Origin: Drosophila pseudoobscura | Taxonomy: Eukaryota; Arthropoda; Insecta; Diptera; Drosophilidae | Assembly: GCF_009870125.1 (NCBI RefSeq) | Contig: NC_046683.1 | Location: 20,221,001-20,285,000 of the forward strand | DNA: 64,000 nt | Reading direction: 5' to 3' | Shown: piece by piece, positions 45,107 through 57,103 of the stretch | How the letters are laid out: each line of letters starts with the position of its first letter | Numbering within the stretch: the first letter of the stretch is position 1 | Made by a program: the position numbers and the translations under genes | Notes under the pieces: generated by a model | Databases searched by the model: none | Seen by the model: the letters and a program-made list of their open reading frames with translations, nothing else | What the model was told of the DNA's origin: nothing

Positions 45107-46056
45107 CACACGTCGGCATAAGTATTTCGACAAAAATTATGCACTGCATATTTGGTTGTAACTTTTTATTTTTTTTAACTAGAAAGTATTCATATTTATT
45201 TTTCGTAGATAGGTATTATATTAAGCTTATAAAAATATGTACAAAAAGTATGATAAGTGCGTTTATTCTGAAACTAAAATTAATTATTCGTAAACAGACG
45301 GTGGCATAAGTATTTCGACATTTTATAAAATGTGAAAATAAAAAACATAAACGAATGGAACGAAGTAACTTTTTATAATGAATCAGTAAAATATATCCCG
45401 TTGCCTCTATCACCTTTTGCAAACGTCTCGTGACTGATTCCACTAAGCTGTGGATATAAGACAATGGAATTTCTCTCCAGAGTGATTTCACCTCTGAGAT
45501 TGTACCCTCACGGTTCCTTGTGAAATCTGCAGTCCGGTTCCTTTTTATGTACGACCGGAGATTCTCAATAATGATTAAATATGGACTCTGCGGCGGCCAG
45601 TCCAAAGTATTAACCCCAATGTCCTTCAAGAATTGGGTAACGACTTTAGCTTTGTGGCACAGGGCGTTGTCCTGTTGGAATGTAAAGGTCTCCCCAATCA
45701 AATTATCTCCAGAGGGGAAAGCGTGATCGTTTAACACTTCCAAATATTTCTCTTTATTCATGCTGCCATCTACAGGCACTAAATTTCCCAAGCCATTGTA
45801 GGCGACGCATCCCCAAAACATTACGGTCCCACCTCCATGGCTCGCTCTTTCACATATGGGTGCCACTTTCTTGCGACGTTCTTTCAGAATTCTTACGAAA
45901 ACTTTCTTTTTTGAGCCGTGAAACTGGAAAGCGCTTTCATCGCTCCATAAAACATTTTGCCAAAATGAAAATGGTTTGCCGATAAATTTTTTGGCAAAAT
46001 CAAGGCGCTTTAGCTTATTACGCTGAGTTATTTGTGGTATAGCTCTGGCAATATAC
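45107..46056 (-). pseudogene. Truncated Tc1-like transposase (unit B)
   Basis: Minus-strand C-terminal part, open from the GC-rich element border to about 45216. Contains WQNVLWSDE (first aspartate), FQQDNALCHKA (second) and WPPQSPYLIIIEN (glutamate), with 34 residues between the last two: a Tc1-type DD34E triad. The N-terminal DNA-binding part is missing, removed by the GC-rich insertion. Confidence 0.85.
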
Positions 46057-46858
46057 TGTGAGGAACCATGGTTCCCACAGGCCGAGTGCGACCAAAAGCA
46101 CAGTCGGATAAAGGCTGACGGCTGGCCGGATAAGGCGAAGGTCAGTCCAGATACCCACGGTTATCCGGATGCGGCGAAGAGGCCAAGGGCCACGAGAGGA
46201 GAAGTGCCCTGCTCTCGGAGAGAGAGACACGCGAGAGGCAAAGGAAACGGCGGGATCGGGCCGGCAGTATTCTGACGCATGACCAAATAAGGGCATGGGA
46301 TCACGCCACCGGCCAGGCCCCGTTACGAAGGCCGTGGAAACCAGGAGACGGCGATGGAAAACTACCGACGCCGAGCCGGGGCCTGGCAAGGGGCTATAAA
46401 AGGAGGCTGCGGCGTCGAAGCGGGGCTCTTTCCCGTGGATAAGTGATTGCGCGCGCACGTTGAAACGCGGTTCGAAACGCAAGAGTGATACCCGGTACGG
46501 TTCAAAGAAGTGCAGTGAAGTGTAGCAACAGGCAGACAGGCCCCGCCTGCCCCCCAGAGTAAGTCTAAATTAAGTGAAGATCCCCGTACGCCGGCTTGAG
46601 CTAGGAGGGGAGTGCGAGACGTGGAGTGAGGATTTGAGTGGCGGACCAAAGCAATAGCGGAGGTCAACTTGCCCCAATCAGTAGCCTCGACGCTGCCACA
46701 CCCGACGAGAGCCCACGCGTGGTGGAGATCGGTAGTTAAGAGAAATTGTAACACCTAGCCCTGCGTACCAGCTCGAGCGCAAGGAGCAAAGGGCGAGCAG
46801 GAGTAGGTCCCCGGAGCTGCAGCTATTGGCCTCACCGCTAGTGTCAACCGCGGGATCC

Positions 46859-48727
46859 ATGGGACCGACGGTGTCCCCGGTGGTATCGCCGGGGTACACC
46901 GAGGCGGGAAGTGATCTGGAATTGGTGAGCTGGGAGCCGGCGCCGCGGAGAAAACGCGCACACGAGGCGAAGCGCGAGGAGCCCCGGATAAGCAGACGCG
47001 AGGAGCCCCGGACCAGCAAGCGCGAGGAGCCCCACACCGGCAAGCGCGAGGAGCCCCGGACCAGCAAGCGCGAGGAGCCCCGGACCAGCAAGCGCGAGAA
47101 GCCCCACCCCAGCAAGCGCGATGAGCGGCCTGAGGGAGAAAGGAGGGGGCGCACGGAGACGCGGAAGGAGGAGCCCAGTGAGCGGGCCTCGAAGCGGGCG
47201 TCCACGCGGTCGACGCGTACGGCCAGGGAAGAGGAGTCGTCGGCACGCACAAGGGGGTGGTCGACGGCGCGGCGAGGGGATCAGCGACCGACAAACCCAC
47301 AGGTCGAGGAGCGGCAGCCAACGCCGACCGAAACCGCGGTCAAGGAGCCGCAGACAACGCCGGCTGACGTCACGGAAGACAACGCGGCCGCTGAGGCACG
47401 ACGCCTCGCGGAATGGCACCGGCGGTTCGCGCTGGCCGCGGCGACGGAGGAGCGGAGGCAACGGCGTGTGTGGGAGGACGCCCTGACGCTGGCAAAGAGG
47501 CTGAAGGCCACGCAGGAGGCCGAAAAGGAGGCGCAAGAAGCGGAGGCGGAGCGCCACACACGGGACGTCGCGCACCAATGGCGGTGCATTAGCCAGATCA
47601 ACACAGCGGAGCACAGGGAGATGGCGCGTCTGCGTACGGAAGCGGAGAATGCAAGGGCGACGCGGGCGGAGGGCGCGGCAGGCGGGCTGGCGGTGATCTC
47701 CAGCGATGAGGAGGAGGCGGAGTGCCCACCAGCGCCGAAGGCGGCTCGAGTCCAGTCGCCCGAAGAGGAGTGGCAGGAGAGGCTACGACGAGCCGAGGTG
47801 GAGGAGGAAGAGCTCTGGCAGCCACACCCTGAACACGTCGAGTCCGAGGAGGAGCCACGGCCTCAGGCCCCACCGTCACCGGGGGCAGAGGAAGAGCTGC
47901 TCCAGAGTCGGCCGCCGGATGACAACGCGCGTGGCCAAGGGGATCAGCAGCAGCAGCAGCGTCAGCAGCAGCAGCAGCACTGGCACGGGCCACAGGGAGC
48001 CGCCATTGGGCCGTTCGTCTCGCAGGAGGTGCGCTCCGCGGTACGGGACGGCATGATGTGGCACGTGGAAACGCTGCACATATCGTGGGCCTCGGGGCCC
48101 GCGCCTCAGCAGCCCGGGCAAGAGGCAAAGGAGGCTCGACTGTGGGAGGAGGCACCACGCGCCAGTGACGAGCGGGCCCGAGGCGGCGGGCACCCACAGG
48201 GGTCGACAGGCCCAGCGGCGGCACCCACAGCCGAAGAGGTCGAGACGGAGGGTACAACGAACACGCCAACATCACTGACGGCGGAGGGCCCAGCGGCGGT
48301 ACCCGAAGTCGAGGTGGCGACCGACGGCGAAGCGGGTGACGGCGCGAGAGCAACGGCGGAAGCGGAGAAGGACGAGGCCGCGGAACACCACTCACCTGAT
48401 CCATGGGAGAGAGGACCTTGGCGATGGCCGGAACCCGGCCAGGGCGAGCGACCTAAGCTCGGCCGACAGGCGTCGTGCCCAGGGGAGCGGGCGGAGGCGC
48501 GCCGGCCCGAGCTCCTGCGCCAGGCATCGTGGCCCCAGACGAGATCGGCGGACAACGCACGGTGGCGGTCCGTCAACCGCGAGGAATGGCCGGCCGTCGT
48601 CACGCGCTCTCTCGCGCGGATAAAGCCAACCGCAAGGAGGGTGAAGCGCCTGGTCAACGACGGTGGCGTCCGGTACCGGCTGTTGGTGTCCACCGATCGG
48701 CAGGAGGTATTCCGGGCTAAGTACTGA
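46859..48727 (+). CDS. Gag-like protein of the GC-rich element, intact (622 aa)
   Basis: The frame is open from before the ATG at 46859 to TGA at 48727. N-terminal segment, then seven 8-residue charged repeats of the type KREEPRTS (about residues 40-95), and an Arg/Glu-rich region. A long coiled coil follows (about residues 175-320, EERRQRRVWEDALTLAKRL and RLKATQEAEKEAQEAEA), then acidic ISSDEEEAE, a Gln run, and a basic C-terminus (RRVKRLVNDGGVRYRLLV). No zinc knuckle, protease or RT motif is visible. Position between LTRs suggests a structural Gag of a non-autonomous element that would need polymerase in trans. A captured host exon is possible. High GC and heavy charge differ sharply from the AT-rich flanks. 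Confidence is good for a real ORF, low for its role. Confidence 0.6.
   Translation: MGPTVSPVVSPGYTEAGSDLELVSWEPAPRRKRAHEAKREEPRISRREEPRTSKREEPHTGKREEPRTSKREEPRTSKREKPHPSKRDERPEGERRGRTETRKEEPSERASKRASTRSTRTAREEESSARTRGWSTARRGDQRPTNPQVEERQPTPTETAVKEPQTTPADVTEDNAAAEARRLAEWHRRFALAAATEERRQRRVWEDALTLAKRLKATQEAEKEAQEAEAERHTRDVAHQWRCISQINTAEHREMARLRTEAENARATRAEGAAGGLAVISSDEEEAECPPAPKAARVQSPEEEWQERLRRAEVEEEELWQPHPEHVESEEEPRPQAPPSPGAEEELLQSRPPDDNARGQGDQQQQQRQQQQQHWHGPQGAAIGPFVSQEVRSAVRDGMMWHVETLHISWASGPAPQQPGQEAKEARLWEEAPRASDERARGGGHPQGSTGPAAAPTAEEVETEGTTNTPTSLTAEGPAAVPEVEVATDGEAGDGARATAEAEKDEAAEHHSPDPWERGPWRWPEPGQGERPKLGRQASCPGERAEARRPELLRQASWPQTRSADNARWRSVNREEWPAVVTRSLARIKPTARRVKRLVNDGGVRYRLLVSTDRQEVFRAKY
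46966..47137 (+). repeat. 24-bp coding repeat (7 units)
   Basis: Tandem GCGCGAGGAGCCCCGGACCA-type units encoding KREEPRTS-like octapeptides. Unit order differs from A (33086-33254), which suggests shuffling by slippage or conversion. Confidence 0.9.
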
Positions 48728-49092
48728 GGAGGTGAGAAGAGTAGAGAAGAGGAATGAAAAAACAGGAAGCAACGGAAAACAAGAACAATAAAAAAAAAAA
48801 TATAATATAAAAAAAAAACATGGTCTTACCTTGCGGCAGAGGAACGGCGGGGCATTGCTAGAAATGATCGGGGAAGCTTGAATGAAGGCGGCGGAGGGCG
48901 GCAAAGCGGGAGGAAAACTTACCCGAAGCATCCAGAGGGCCGGCGGAAGGCATGCGCGCCAGCGAAGGGCAGTAGGGAAAACCAGACGCGCACAAGAAAA
49001 ACAAAGAAAACACCCGGCATCGCGAGAAAATAGTACGTTTCCAGTCCATTGAGGAATTCGCGATCCGGAAGTAGAATACGCACGCTGCGACA

Positions 49093-49290
49093 TATCGAGT
49101 AGATCGCAAAGACGACCCTACGCTTTATCGAGTGGAGCGTAAGGGCAACGCTGTGTCATATCGAGTAGGTCAGAATAGCGACCATACCCTATATCGGGCG
49201 GGGCGAAAGAAGCTCCTATGCGAACCATCGATAGGGGGAAATCGAATCGATCGCACGCATCGAAGAGATACTGCAACACCGCCAGGCGCA
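49093..49290. repeat. 33-bp periodic TATCGAG repeat (unit B)
   Basis: TATCG at 49093, 49126 and so on, as at 35140. The DRE-like unit reads CATCGATA here (49226-49233). Confidence 0.75.
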
Positions 49291-50268
49291 AGGCCGAAAG
49301 AGGGCGCCAGGGGGCACCCGGGTCGAGAACAAAGCACGCGCGCGCCGGTCGCGCGGGGTTTTTTGAAACATCCCAAACCTGGAACGCGGAAAACCGGGGT
49401 TTTCCGCCAATAAAAGAAAGGGGGAAGTGTGAGGAAAGGTATTCCCACACGTGGGGGGCAGTATAGGGTTAAGCGCTAACGGCCGTTATCCGGGGATATC
49501 CGGAGGCGGCGAATTCCCGAGGAGAGCTCTCCCGGGGTCCCAAGATGAGAGGGGAGGACCCCTGGAGAGAGAGAGCAGCGGGATGACGGGATCGGGCCGG
49601 CAGTGGCCCAGCGCATGACCAAATATGGTCATGAGATCACGCCACCAGCCAGGTCCCGTTGGAGAGCGACAAGGGAATGAAGGAACGCCGATGGAAAAAT
49701 ACGGGCACCGCATGGCGGAAAGTGTTGACGCAGAAGCGAGCCTATAAGAGGAGGGCCGCGACCAGGAAAGTGGACAGTAAGCAGACGGAGCCAACAAGAG
49801 TGAAGTGAATAGTGAGCCACGAAAGTGAGACCAAGCGAAGGGAAAAGAACCGTAGAAAGCGAACGCGTTGTGTGAGGATTGAGGGGCGGACTCGAGCGTG
49901 CAGCCAAGAGCCAAAGACCCCAATCCCTTGAACCAAAGGCGCCACGCTTGAAGCGCATCCCACCAGGAGTGAGGCACCCTCGGGCCGAAAAGCCACGTGA
50001 GTCGAGTGAGAGCGAACGCGTCAGGCGCCTGACTGAGAGGTGGATTTGGGCCACGTGCGAAGAATCGCTAGCCCCAGTCAGTAGAGCCGGCGGTGCCACG
50101 CTTGGCGACGCCGTGGGGGGGCCCAGGGAGCGACGCGCTCATCGAACCACAGAGGAGAACCAGCACCGGAGTCGGAATAGCGTAAGATAGACTTAAGATA
50201 CCAATAAAGCATATTAGCATACCAGTACAAGACCCAACCCGTGCCTTCTTACTTGTCGTCGGGGCAAC

Positions 50269-51172
50269 ATACAAATATTGTTGCAGCGAGCCTATCGACC
50301 GCTGAGCCAGCCCAGCTGCATCAGACGGAGAAGAACGGTTCGTTACAGTATATGCAATATATGCAAACATATTCGTTGCCCGCGTCGTGTGTGTGTGCAA
50401 TCGGCAATCAATTTTTTTGTAAAATATCATCGCGTCGGTCGCGCCAACAATAATTTTGTGCAAATTCTGCTACTGCCGAGGGATGCCCTGCGATAAAGAC
50501 AGGAAAGTAGCAGTTGGATTCAAAGATCCAAAAGAGGATTCAGAGGTATTTGTGCAGAAAATTGAAGGCTGAGCAAAAGACATTCAGATTTCTCTTTGAG
50601 GTGTCTTGTGCTGAAAACATTGCACATCGCCTTCAATTCTAGGCACAGACGTAGAGATTGATTGCATGCATTTTATTAGTAATTGCATAAATATAACTAA
50701 AAACATAAATACATACATACATATCGACACAAACAGACATATGTGAACCGCTATTTGGACGCAACAGTTACATATATGTCATACATCCAAGCCACGGCGT
50801 ATAGAAAATATCCACACATACATATGTACAAGCAGCAGCACCGGTGCATTATTTCGTTTTCGCTTCTCCACTGCTGCTTGCGTTGTATTTGTTGGGAGAA
50901 TTTTCGTTGCCGCTCTTGAGCTTAACGGTGCGCCAAGTGACGGGCTACCCTGTATCTAACGGGTATATTGTTTTCGGCTGTTACTTGCCAAGTGACGCGC
51001 TACCCTGTATCTAACGGGTATATTGTTTTCGGCTGTTACTTGCAACAACTCTTTCCCTTGATACCTCGTGCCTCGACATTCAATTAAAAATCGTTTTCGA
51101 TTATCGTTCTTGTTAAAAAATTAAAAAAAAAAAAATAATAATAATAAATAAATAAATAGAAACACAACCATT
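50269..51172 (+). other. Spacer upstream of BEL gag (unit B)
   Basis: As at 36307 but with shorter CATA microsatellites and two minisatellite copies. No 5' LTR recognised. Confidence 0.5.
50933..51042 (+). repeat. 55-bp minisatellite, 2 copies (unit B)
   Basis: Two 55-bp units, the same sequence as the four at 36996-37213. Confidence 0.95.
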
Positions 51173-52325
51173 ATGGCAGAAAAAAGTAAACCCACTCTTG
51201 CAGACTTAAAGATTAAGCTCAAAAGTAGAGTAAAAAGCATTTGCCGCTTAGAGGATCGATTAGATCAAGGGTCGATTCCTTTGCAATTACCGGAATTACA
51301 ATGTAGATTAGATTGTTTGAATGCTTCAATTGAAAAGGCTAACCATTTGCAGGAGCAAATCGAGGACATAACAGGTGATGATAATTGTCACCAAAGGAAA
51401 GATAATGTCGCTTATCGCCGCCTTTGATGCAGCAAGCGAGACGAAGCCAGTGTCTTCTTCAGCCCCAACTCATGCTAGACTTCCGAAATTGGCATTACCC
51501 AAATTTAGTGGTAAACACTCGGAATTCAAAAATTTCATTTGCCTCTTTGAAAGACTAGTCCATAGCGAAAACAGCATACCGGTGATCGAAAAATTTAATC
51601 ATTTCATTTCGTGCCTCTCTGATGAAGCATTAGGAACAATAAAGACGTTCCAAGTCACCGAGGCAAATTATGAAAAGGCCATGGCTGGCCTAAAACGAGT
51701 ATATGACTACGATTATTTGATTTTCACGAATAATATTTCCAAATTGTTCAATCTGCCGAGAATGTCGCATCAATCTGCATCATCTCTAAGAACTCTAATC
51801 GATACTGTTTCGTCGATTTACGGATCGTTACTGTCGATCGGAGATGATAAAAAAATTTCGAATGCAATGCTCATTCATCTCGTTTTAAACAGAGTCGACC
51901 CAGTGACGAAACAAAAGTGGGATGAACAGCTTACTTATGAGAAGTTGCCGCTTTGGTCCGACTTTGAGAAAGTCTTGAATCGTCGATACCAGCATCTGTC
52001 TGCTGAAGAATCGACCAAGCCCAGGCAAGACAAAGTCATGCCAAGCAAGCAACATAATCGCAGTTCATTTGCTTGTTCTTCCACTTCCACCAACAGTAGA
52101 ACTCAGCAAACTTGTAGCTACTGCAATTCAGGACACCATGTAGTGTCAAATTGCCCTTCATTTTCGCGTCTCTCGGTGATGCAAAGGTTTGAGTTTGCTA
52201 AGTCGGCATCCCTATGCATTAATTTTCTGCGAAAAGGCCACGCTGTTGTAAAATGCAAAGCCAATAAATGTCGAATGCAGCCGCTCACATCATACATTAT
52301 TGCATCGATACACAGTGTCGGCTAA
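51173..52325 (+). pseudogene. BEL/Pao Gag (unit B), frameshifted
   Basis: Same Gag as unit A. A 29-bp deletion near 51378 shifts the frame, so the N-terminal and main parts are in different frames. The first zinc knuckle is intact (CSYCNSGHHVVSNC). The second has lost its second cysteine (CINFLRKGH). The final frame ends at 52325, although the downstream HHTLLHRYTV motif typical of BEL polyproteins lies in the overlapping pol frame. This implies a small indel near 52275 that is shared with unit A. Confidence 0.85.
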
Positions 52326-55300
52326 TAGTCTCGCCTTACCACCACCCCAAGAGAGTCCTTCTCCTCCATCAAATCAGAATCAACCTTCCACGTCACATGT
52401 TTTGCATGCGACAGCGTTGGACAGGGTAATTCTGGCTACGTCGATCGTAAGCGTCCGAACTAAGAGCGGTGAACACATTCTGGCCATTCTGCTCGACTCT
52501 GGATCACAAACAAATTTCATTACCGAGGACCTCGCTAATCGCTTACAGATCCGTAGAGAGGAGTCCTGTATTAACTTGCTTGGAATTGGTGAATCTAATT
52601 CTCAAGTAAAGGATAAAATACACACAGTGGTGAAGTCGCGAATAAATGGTAGTGAGTTCTCCTTTGATTTTTGGATCCTGAAATCAATTTCAGGTTATCA
52701 CCCTGACCAGTCAGTGAATGTGACTGACTGGCGAATCCCAGAGAACCTACCACTGGCAGACCCTTATTTCTACAAGCCACAAAGAATAGATATGTTAATT
52801 GGAGCAGAATCGTTCTTTGAATTATTAGCTGTTGGTCAAATTAAACAAAGTCCTGACTTTCCAACTCTTCAGAAAACCCTTCTTGGTTGGGTTGTGTCGG
52901 GAAAATATGTTTCCAGGAGTTCTGCTCCTCAAATTACAAACAGTTTGAGTTGCAGTGAAGAGTTGCTAGTATCCATCGATAGGACCTTGAAAAAGTTTTG
53001 GTCACTGGAAGAAATGCCATCTACCAAGAAAATTGCCACACCTGAACACAAGCTATGTGAAGAACACTATCGTAAGACGACTCAGGTACTATCATCAGGT
53101 CGGTTCGAAGTAAGGCTCCCGTTTAAATCAGATCCAAATTGTTTAGGCAACTCCTTTGAGGTTGCGAAACGGCGGTTTTTGTCGCTTGAAAGAAGATTGC
53201 ATCGTGACCCTGAGTTGAAGAAAATGTACTTGGAATTCATGGAAGAGTACCTCTCCTTAGGTCATATGTCTCCTACTGACACTACGATTCCTTCTACTCC
53301 TCACTACGTAATCCCTCATCAGTGTGTTCTGAGGCCCCAAAGTACGTCTACCAAGCTCCGAGTCGTGTTCGATGCTTCGTCCAAGACGTCCTCACAGGTG
53401 GCCTTAAATGACATTCTGATGGTGGGACCTACCATTCAAGAGGAATTATACTCGACACTGCTCCGTTTCCGTCTGCACAGGTTTGACCTGACTGCTGATG
53501 TTAAAAAGATGTATCGCCAAGTGATGGTGAACGAAGCGGATCGGCAGTTTCAGCTCATAGTGTGGAGAAGAGACCATTCTGAATCCTTGAGATTATACAA
53601 GCTCAACACTGTAACCTATGGGACTGGACCAGCCCCATTCTTAGCTATCCGGTGTTTCAAAAGGTTGAGTGAGTCTGCGAAGCTCTCATTCCCTAGAGCT
53701 GCTGACGTTATTGGGTCCGACTTTTACGTCGATGACTTGTTGACAGGTGCTGCATGCGTAGAGGAGCTAAGGGCAATTAAGTCCGAAGTGTCTCAGGTTC
53801 TTCAGACTGCAGGGTTTGAGTTGACTAAGTGGTTTTCAAACTCACCCGAGATCACCGCATCTGAGAGCACAGCCAAACCCATAACAATCTCGGATTCAGA
53901 GTCGACAAAGGCGTTAGGAATCTCATGGTTACCTACTGACGATGCCTTTAAGTTCAAAATTGACAATTCAGTTATGGGCCTCCGAGCGACAAAACGGAAC
54001 ATACTATCGGTGACATCAAAGTTGTTTGACCCCCTTGGTTTATTAAGTCCTATCGTTATAAAAGGCAAGATCCTATTGCAGGAGCTTTGGCTTAACAAAC
54101 TAGATTGGGATGAGTCGATCCCGCTGCATTTGGAAACAGCGTGGAATAAGTTGAAAAATACACTATCTCAATTGGAAGACATATCCATATCTCGGTTTGT
54201 GTATTCCGATCCGATGTCACCGGTTCAAATACATGCCTTTGCTGACGCCTCCATGAGAGCGTATGGAGCGTGCGTCTATATACGTAGCAGAACTGCAGAA
54301 GGTTTAAAAGTATCATTGTTGACTTCGAAATCCAAAGTAGCGCCGCTCAAGACCAAAACGCTCCCAAGGCTTGAGTTATGTGCCGCTCACCTTCTCGCAG
54401 ATCTCTGTCACAGAATCAAGCCCCTATTAAACGTGCCCATTGAACGAGTCGTTTATTGGTCGGATTCAGAGGTAACTCTCCATTGGATCCGGTCTCATCC
54501 ATCGTCGTTGTCGACTTTCGTTTCAAATAGAGTGACTGAGATTCAAGAGTGGTCAGATGATGCTACGTGGCGGCATGTACTCACGAAACAGAACCCAGCA
54601 GATATTGTCTCAAGAGGTTGTGACGTCGATGAAATCGTTCAGTCAATTTGGTTCGAAGGACCATCATTTCTGAAAGAGGAAGAAGAAAACTGGCCCAAGA
54701 ACGCTCATTTCGAACACTCCGATGATCTTCAGCTGGAAAAGAGGAAGACTGCGGTCGGGCTGACCGCGGCTGTGCGAAGCTCGGAGCTGTTAGATGTCAT
54801 CGAGGGATTCTCGTCACACCTCAAACTGCTTAGAGTGTTCGTGTATGTGTTCCGCTTTATAAGAAAATGTAAAGACCCAAGCCTAAAATTCGAAAAAACT
54901 ATCTCACCGACCGAATACAATGAAGCCTTTTATAAAATTGTCGAAATCGTCCAGCATCACGAGTATCAAGGAGAAATCGAAAAGGTTAGGAAAGGATCTA
55001 CAATTGGTCCTAGTCTTCAGCGGTTGAGCCCATTCATCCATGAAGACACAGGGACTTGGTGTAACTTTTCGTTGTTGCGAGTGGGGGCGCGACTAGCCAA
55101 AGCTCCTATATCATACGATGCCAAGTTTCCTCTGCTTTTGACTAAGCGCTCGCAATTCGTGCGAAGCTATATTCGTCATCTGCACCATTCGAATTTTCAT
55201 GTCGGCCCACGAGCACTTGTGAGAATCCTTCGACAGAGCGTGTGGATAGTGAACGCTCAGGAGGTCTGCCGTCAGACAGTTCGATCATGTATGCGCTGTT

Positions 55301-56286
55301 TTAAATGCAAGCCTCGATTGCTGACGCAACTCATGGGAAATTTACCCGCAGATCGACTCCGTGCTCTCCGCCCATTTTCAATTTGCGGCGTTGACTTTTG
55401 TGGACCAGTGCACACGACATTGAAAATTCGCGGAAGGCCCCCATACAAGTCATACATTGCGCTTTTTGTTTGTTTTGCGTCCAAGGCGGTTCACCTAGAA
55501 ATAGTTTCCGATCTAACCACTGATTGTTTTTTGTTGGCTTTTCAAAGGTTCGTCGGGCGCCGAGGATATCCCCAAGTCGTTCATTGCGACAACGGGACGA
55601 ACTTCGACGGAGCGAGCCGCCATCTCAGCGCTCTGCGGATCAGGCTCAAGGAGCAAGGATACGCAATTCGCGACTTCGCGTCATTGAACGGATGCGAATT
55701 TGCGTCCATACCGCCGCGAGCTCTTCACATGGGAGGACTATAGGAGGCAGGTGTAAAAACTGCCAAGAGCCTACTCCTACGGGCGGAAGGCAGCGCGCTC
55801 CTAACCGCCGAAGAGCACGCCAAAGTCCTCGTCGGCATCGAGGCCATAATGAACTCGAGGCCGCTGGGAGCTATCAGCCAAGATCCAAGCGACGGCGAGG
55901 CCCTAACACCCGGGCACCTGCTGACAGGCGGGTCGCTCATCGGCCCCCCAGCACTGCGGACTCCGGACCAGGAGAGTCTCAGTTGCTTGCGGCGATGGCG
56001 ACTTGTCTCGTCAGTCAGGCAAGCGTTTTGGCAGCGATGGTCCCGCGAATATGTCCTGGGGCTGCAAATTCGGGGCAAATGGCACCAGCAGCAACCGAAC
56101 CTCGAGGAAGGAGACCTCGTCATCGTGGCCGAGGACAATCTGCCGCTTCAGGAGTGGCTCGTGGGGAGGGTCATCGCCACGCACGCAGGAGAGGACGGCA
56201 TGGTCAGGGTCGTCGAAATAAGGACTAGCACTGGAGCAGTTTTTCGGCGGCCCATACACAAATTAGCGCCGCTCCCAATGTGTTGA
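52300..56286 (+). pseudogene. BEL/Pao pol (unit B), one late stop
   Basis: An almost continuous pol. The protease is intact (ILLDSGSQTNFI), as are RT (TADVKKMYRQV, YVDDLLTG), RNase H (HAFADAS, LPRLELCAAH, YWSDSEV) and the integrase finger plus two aspartates (GVDFCGPVH, HCDNGTNF). The tryptophan before the catalytic glutamate is a TAG stop at about 55741, cutting the integrase at its third catalytic residue. The remaining C-terminal part stays open from there to 56286. With the frameshifted Gag this copy is not autonomous, but the RT could be read if translated. Confidence 0.9.
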
Positions 56287-56314
56287 AGCCGATGCAGGCG
56301 TTCAACGGGGCCGG

Positions 56315-56625
56315 TGTTGCGTGACCTTCCATCCATGGCCACAATTATTAGTTATTGATCTGAATTATGAAGTCTAGTGTAAGTTAAGCTAGGGCAAAGC
56401 GGGAGCGCAATAAAAGCTCGCTATCTCGCTCTTGGCGAATTCGCCCCGCTTTGCCACCGTAGGATAGCTAGAGTAAGAGATTTGAATTGTGAAGAAAATA
56501 TAGTTGTTCGCCAATCTTGAATTAGATCGAGCGTATCAAGTTTTTCGCCCCGCCAAATAAATAATTTAAATTACAGCCACCCAAAGTTTTCGGTAATTGA
56601 TTAGAAAAACTCTTCTAATTTTTCA
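56315..56625 (+). repeat. BEL LTR (311 bp), end of unit B
   Basis: Same as 42500-42810 with few differences. The next base (56626) starts unit C. Confidence 0.8.
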
Positions 56626-56784
56626 CCGTGCTTCGCCCTAACCTAAAAGTCAGATCATGGCATGGGCAGGTTAAGTGAATTAAACAAACCCCAACGGAAC
56701 GGGTAGAACCCGTATGAACCTCTTTGTGGCCCATTGTGCACTTACTCCCAAAGAACATATGTGCGCTTGTTAGGCCATTGACCC

Positions 56785-57103
56785 TGTTGACGCCCCTTAA
56801 TAGAATATAGGATTAAATTACTTTATAAAGATTAACAATTTGAAGATTTGAATTAATATGTAAATAGTACTAAAATTGTGAATTAATTTGAAGTTGGCGC
56901 GTTACATTATGTACATATAAAGAAGCGCAATCGATAGTATCAATAGTATCGAGCCAAAACGATCTGAATTATGATCACTAGATTTAAGAGATATATACGA
57001 AATAAAACGAACGAGCAAGGAACTACATCGAGCGGATTAAGGAAGGTCTTAATTGTGTAGACGGATTCCACTGGAAAACTGTTGTAGGGACTTAGCTCGT
57101 ACA
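56785..57103 (+). mobile_element. Solo LTR in unit C
   Basis: Same 319-bp LTR and GACCC duplication as unit B. Confidence 0.9.

Larger units (their letters stand above)
46057..50268 (+). mobile_element. GC-rich LTR element (unit B copy)
   Basis: Same structure as at 32213: 5' LTR with TATAAAA at 46395, an intact ORF at 46859-48727, a 33-bp TATCGAG array, a purine tract and a 3' LTR from 49428. The 3' LTR here has CCTATAAGAGG at about 49740, which unit A lacks. The right border near 50268 is approximate. Confidence 0.7.
42811..56625 (+). repeat. Tandem array unit B (13,815 bp)
   Basis: Same order as unit A, but with the solo LTR in the leader, shared leader deletions, two minisatellite units and an intact GC-rich ORF. 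It is nearly identical to C and D in the leader. Confidence 0.9.
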
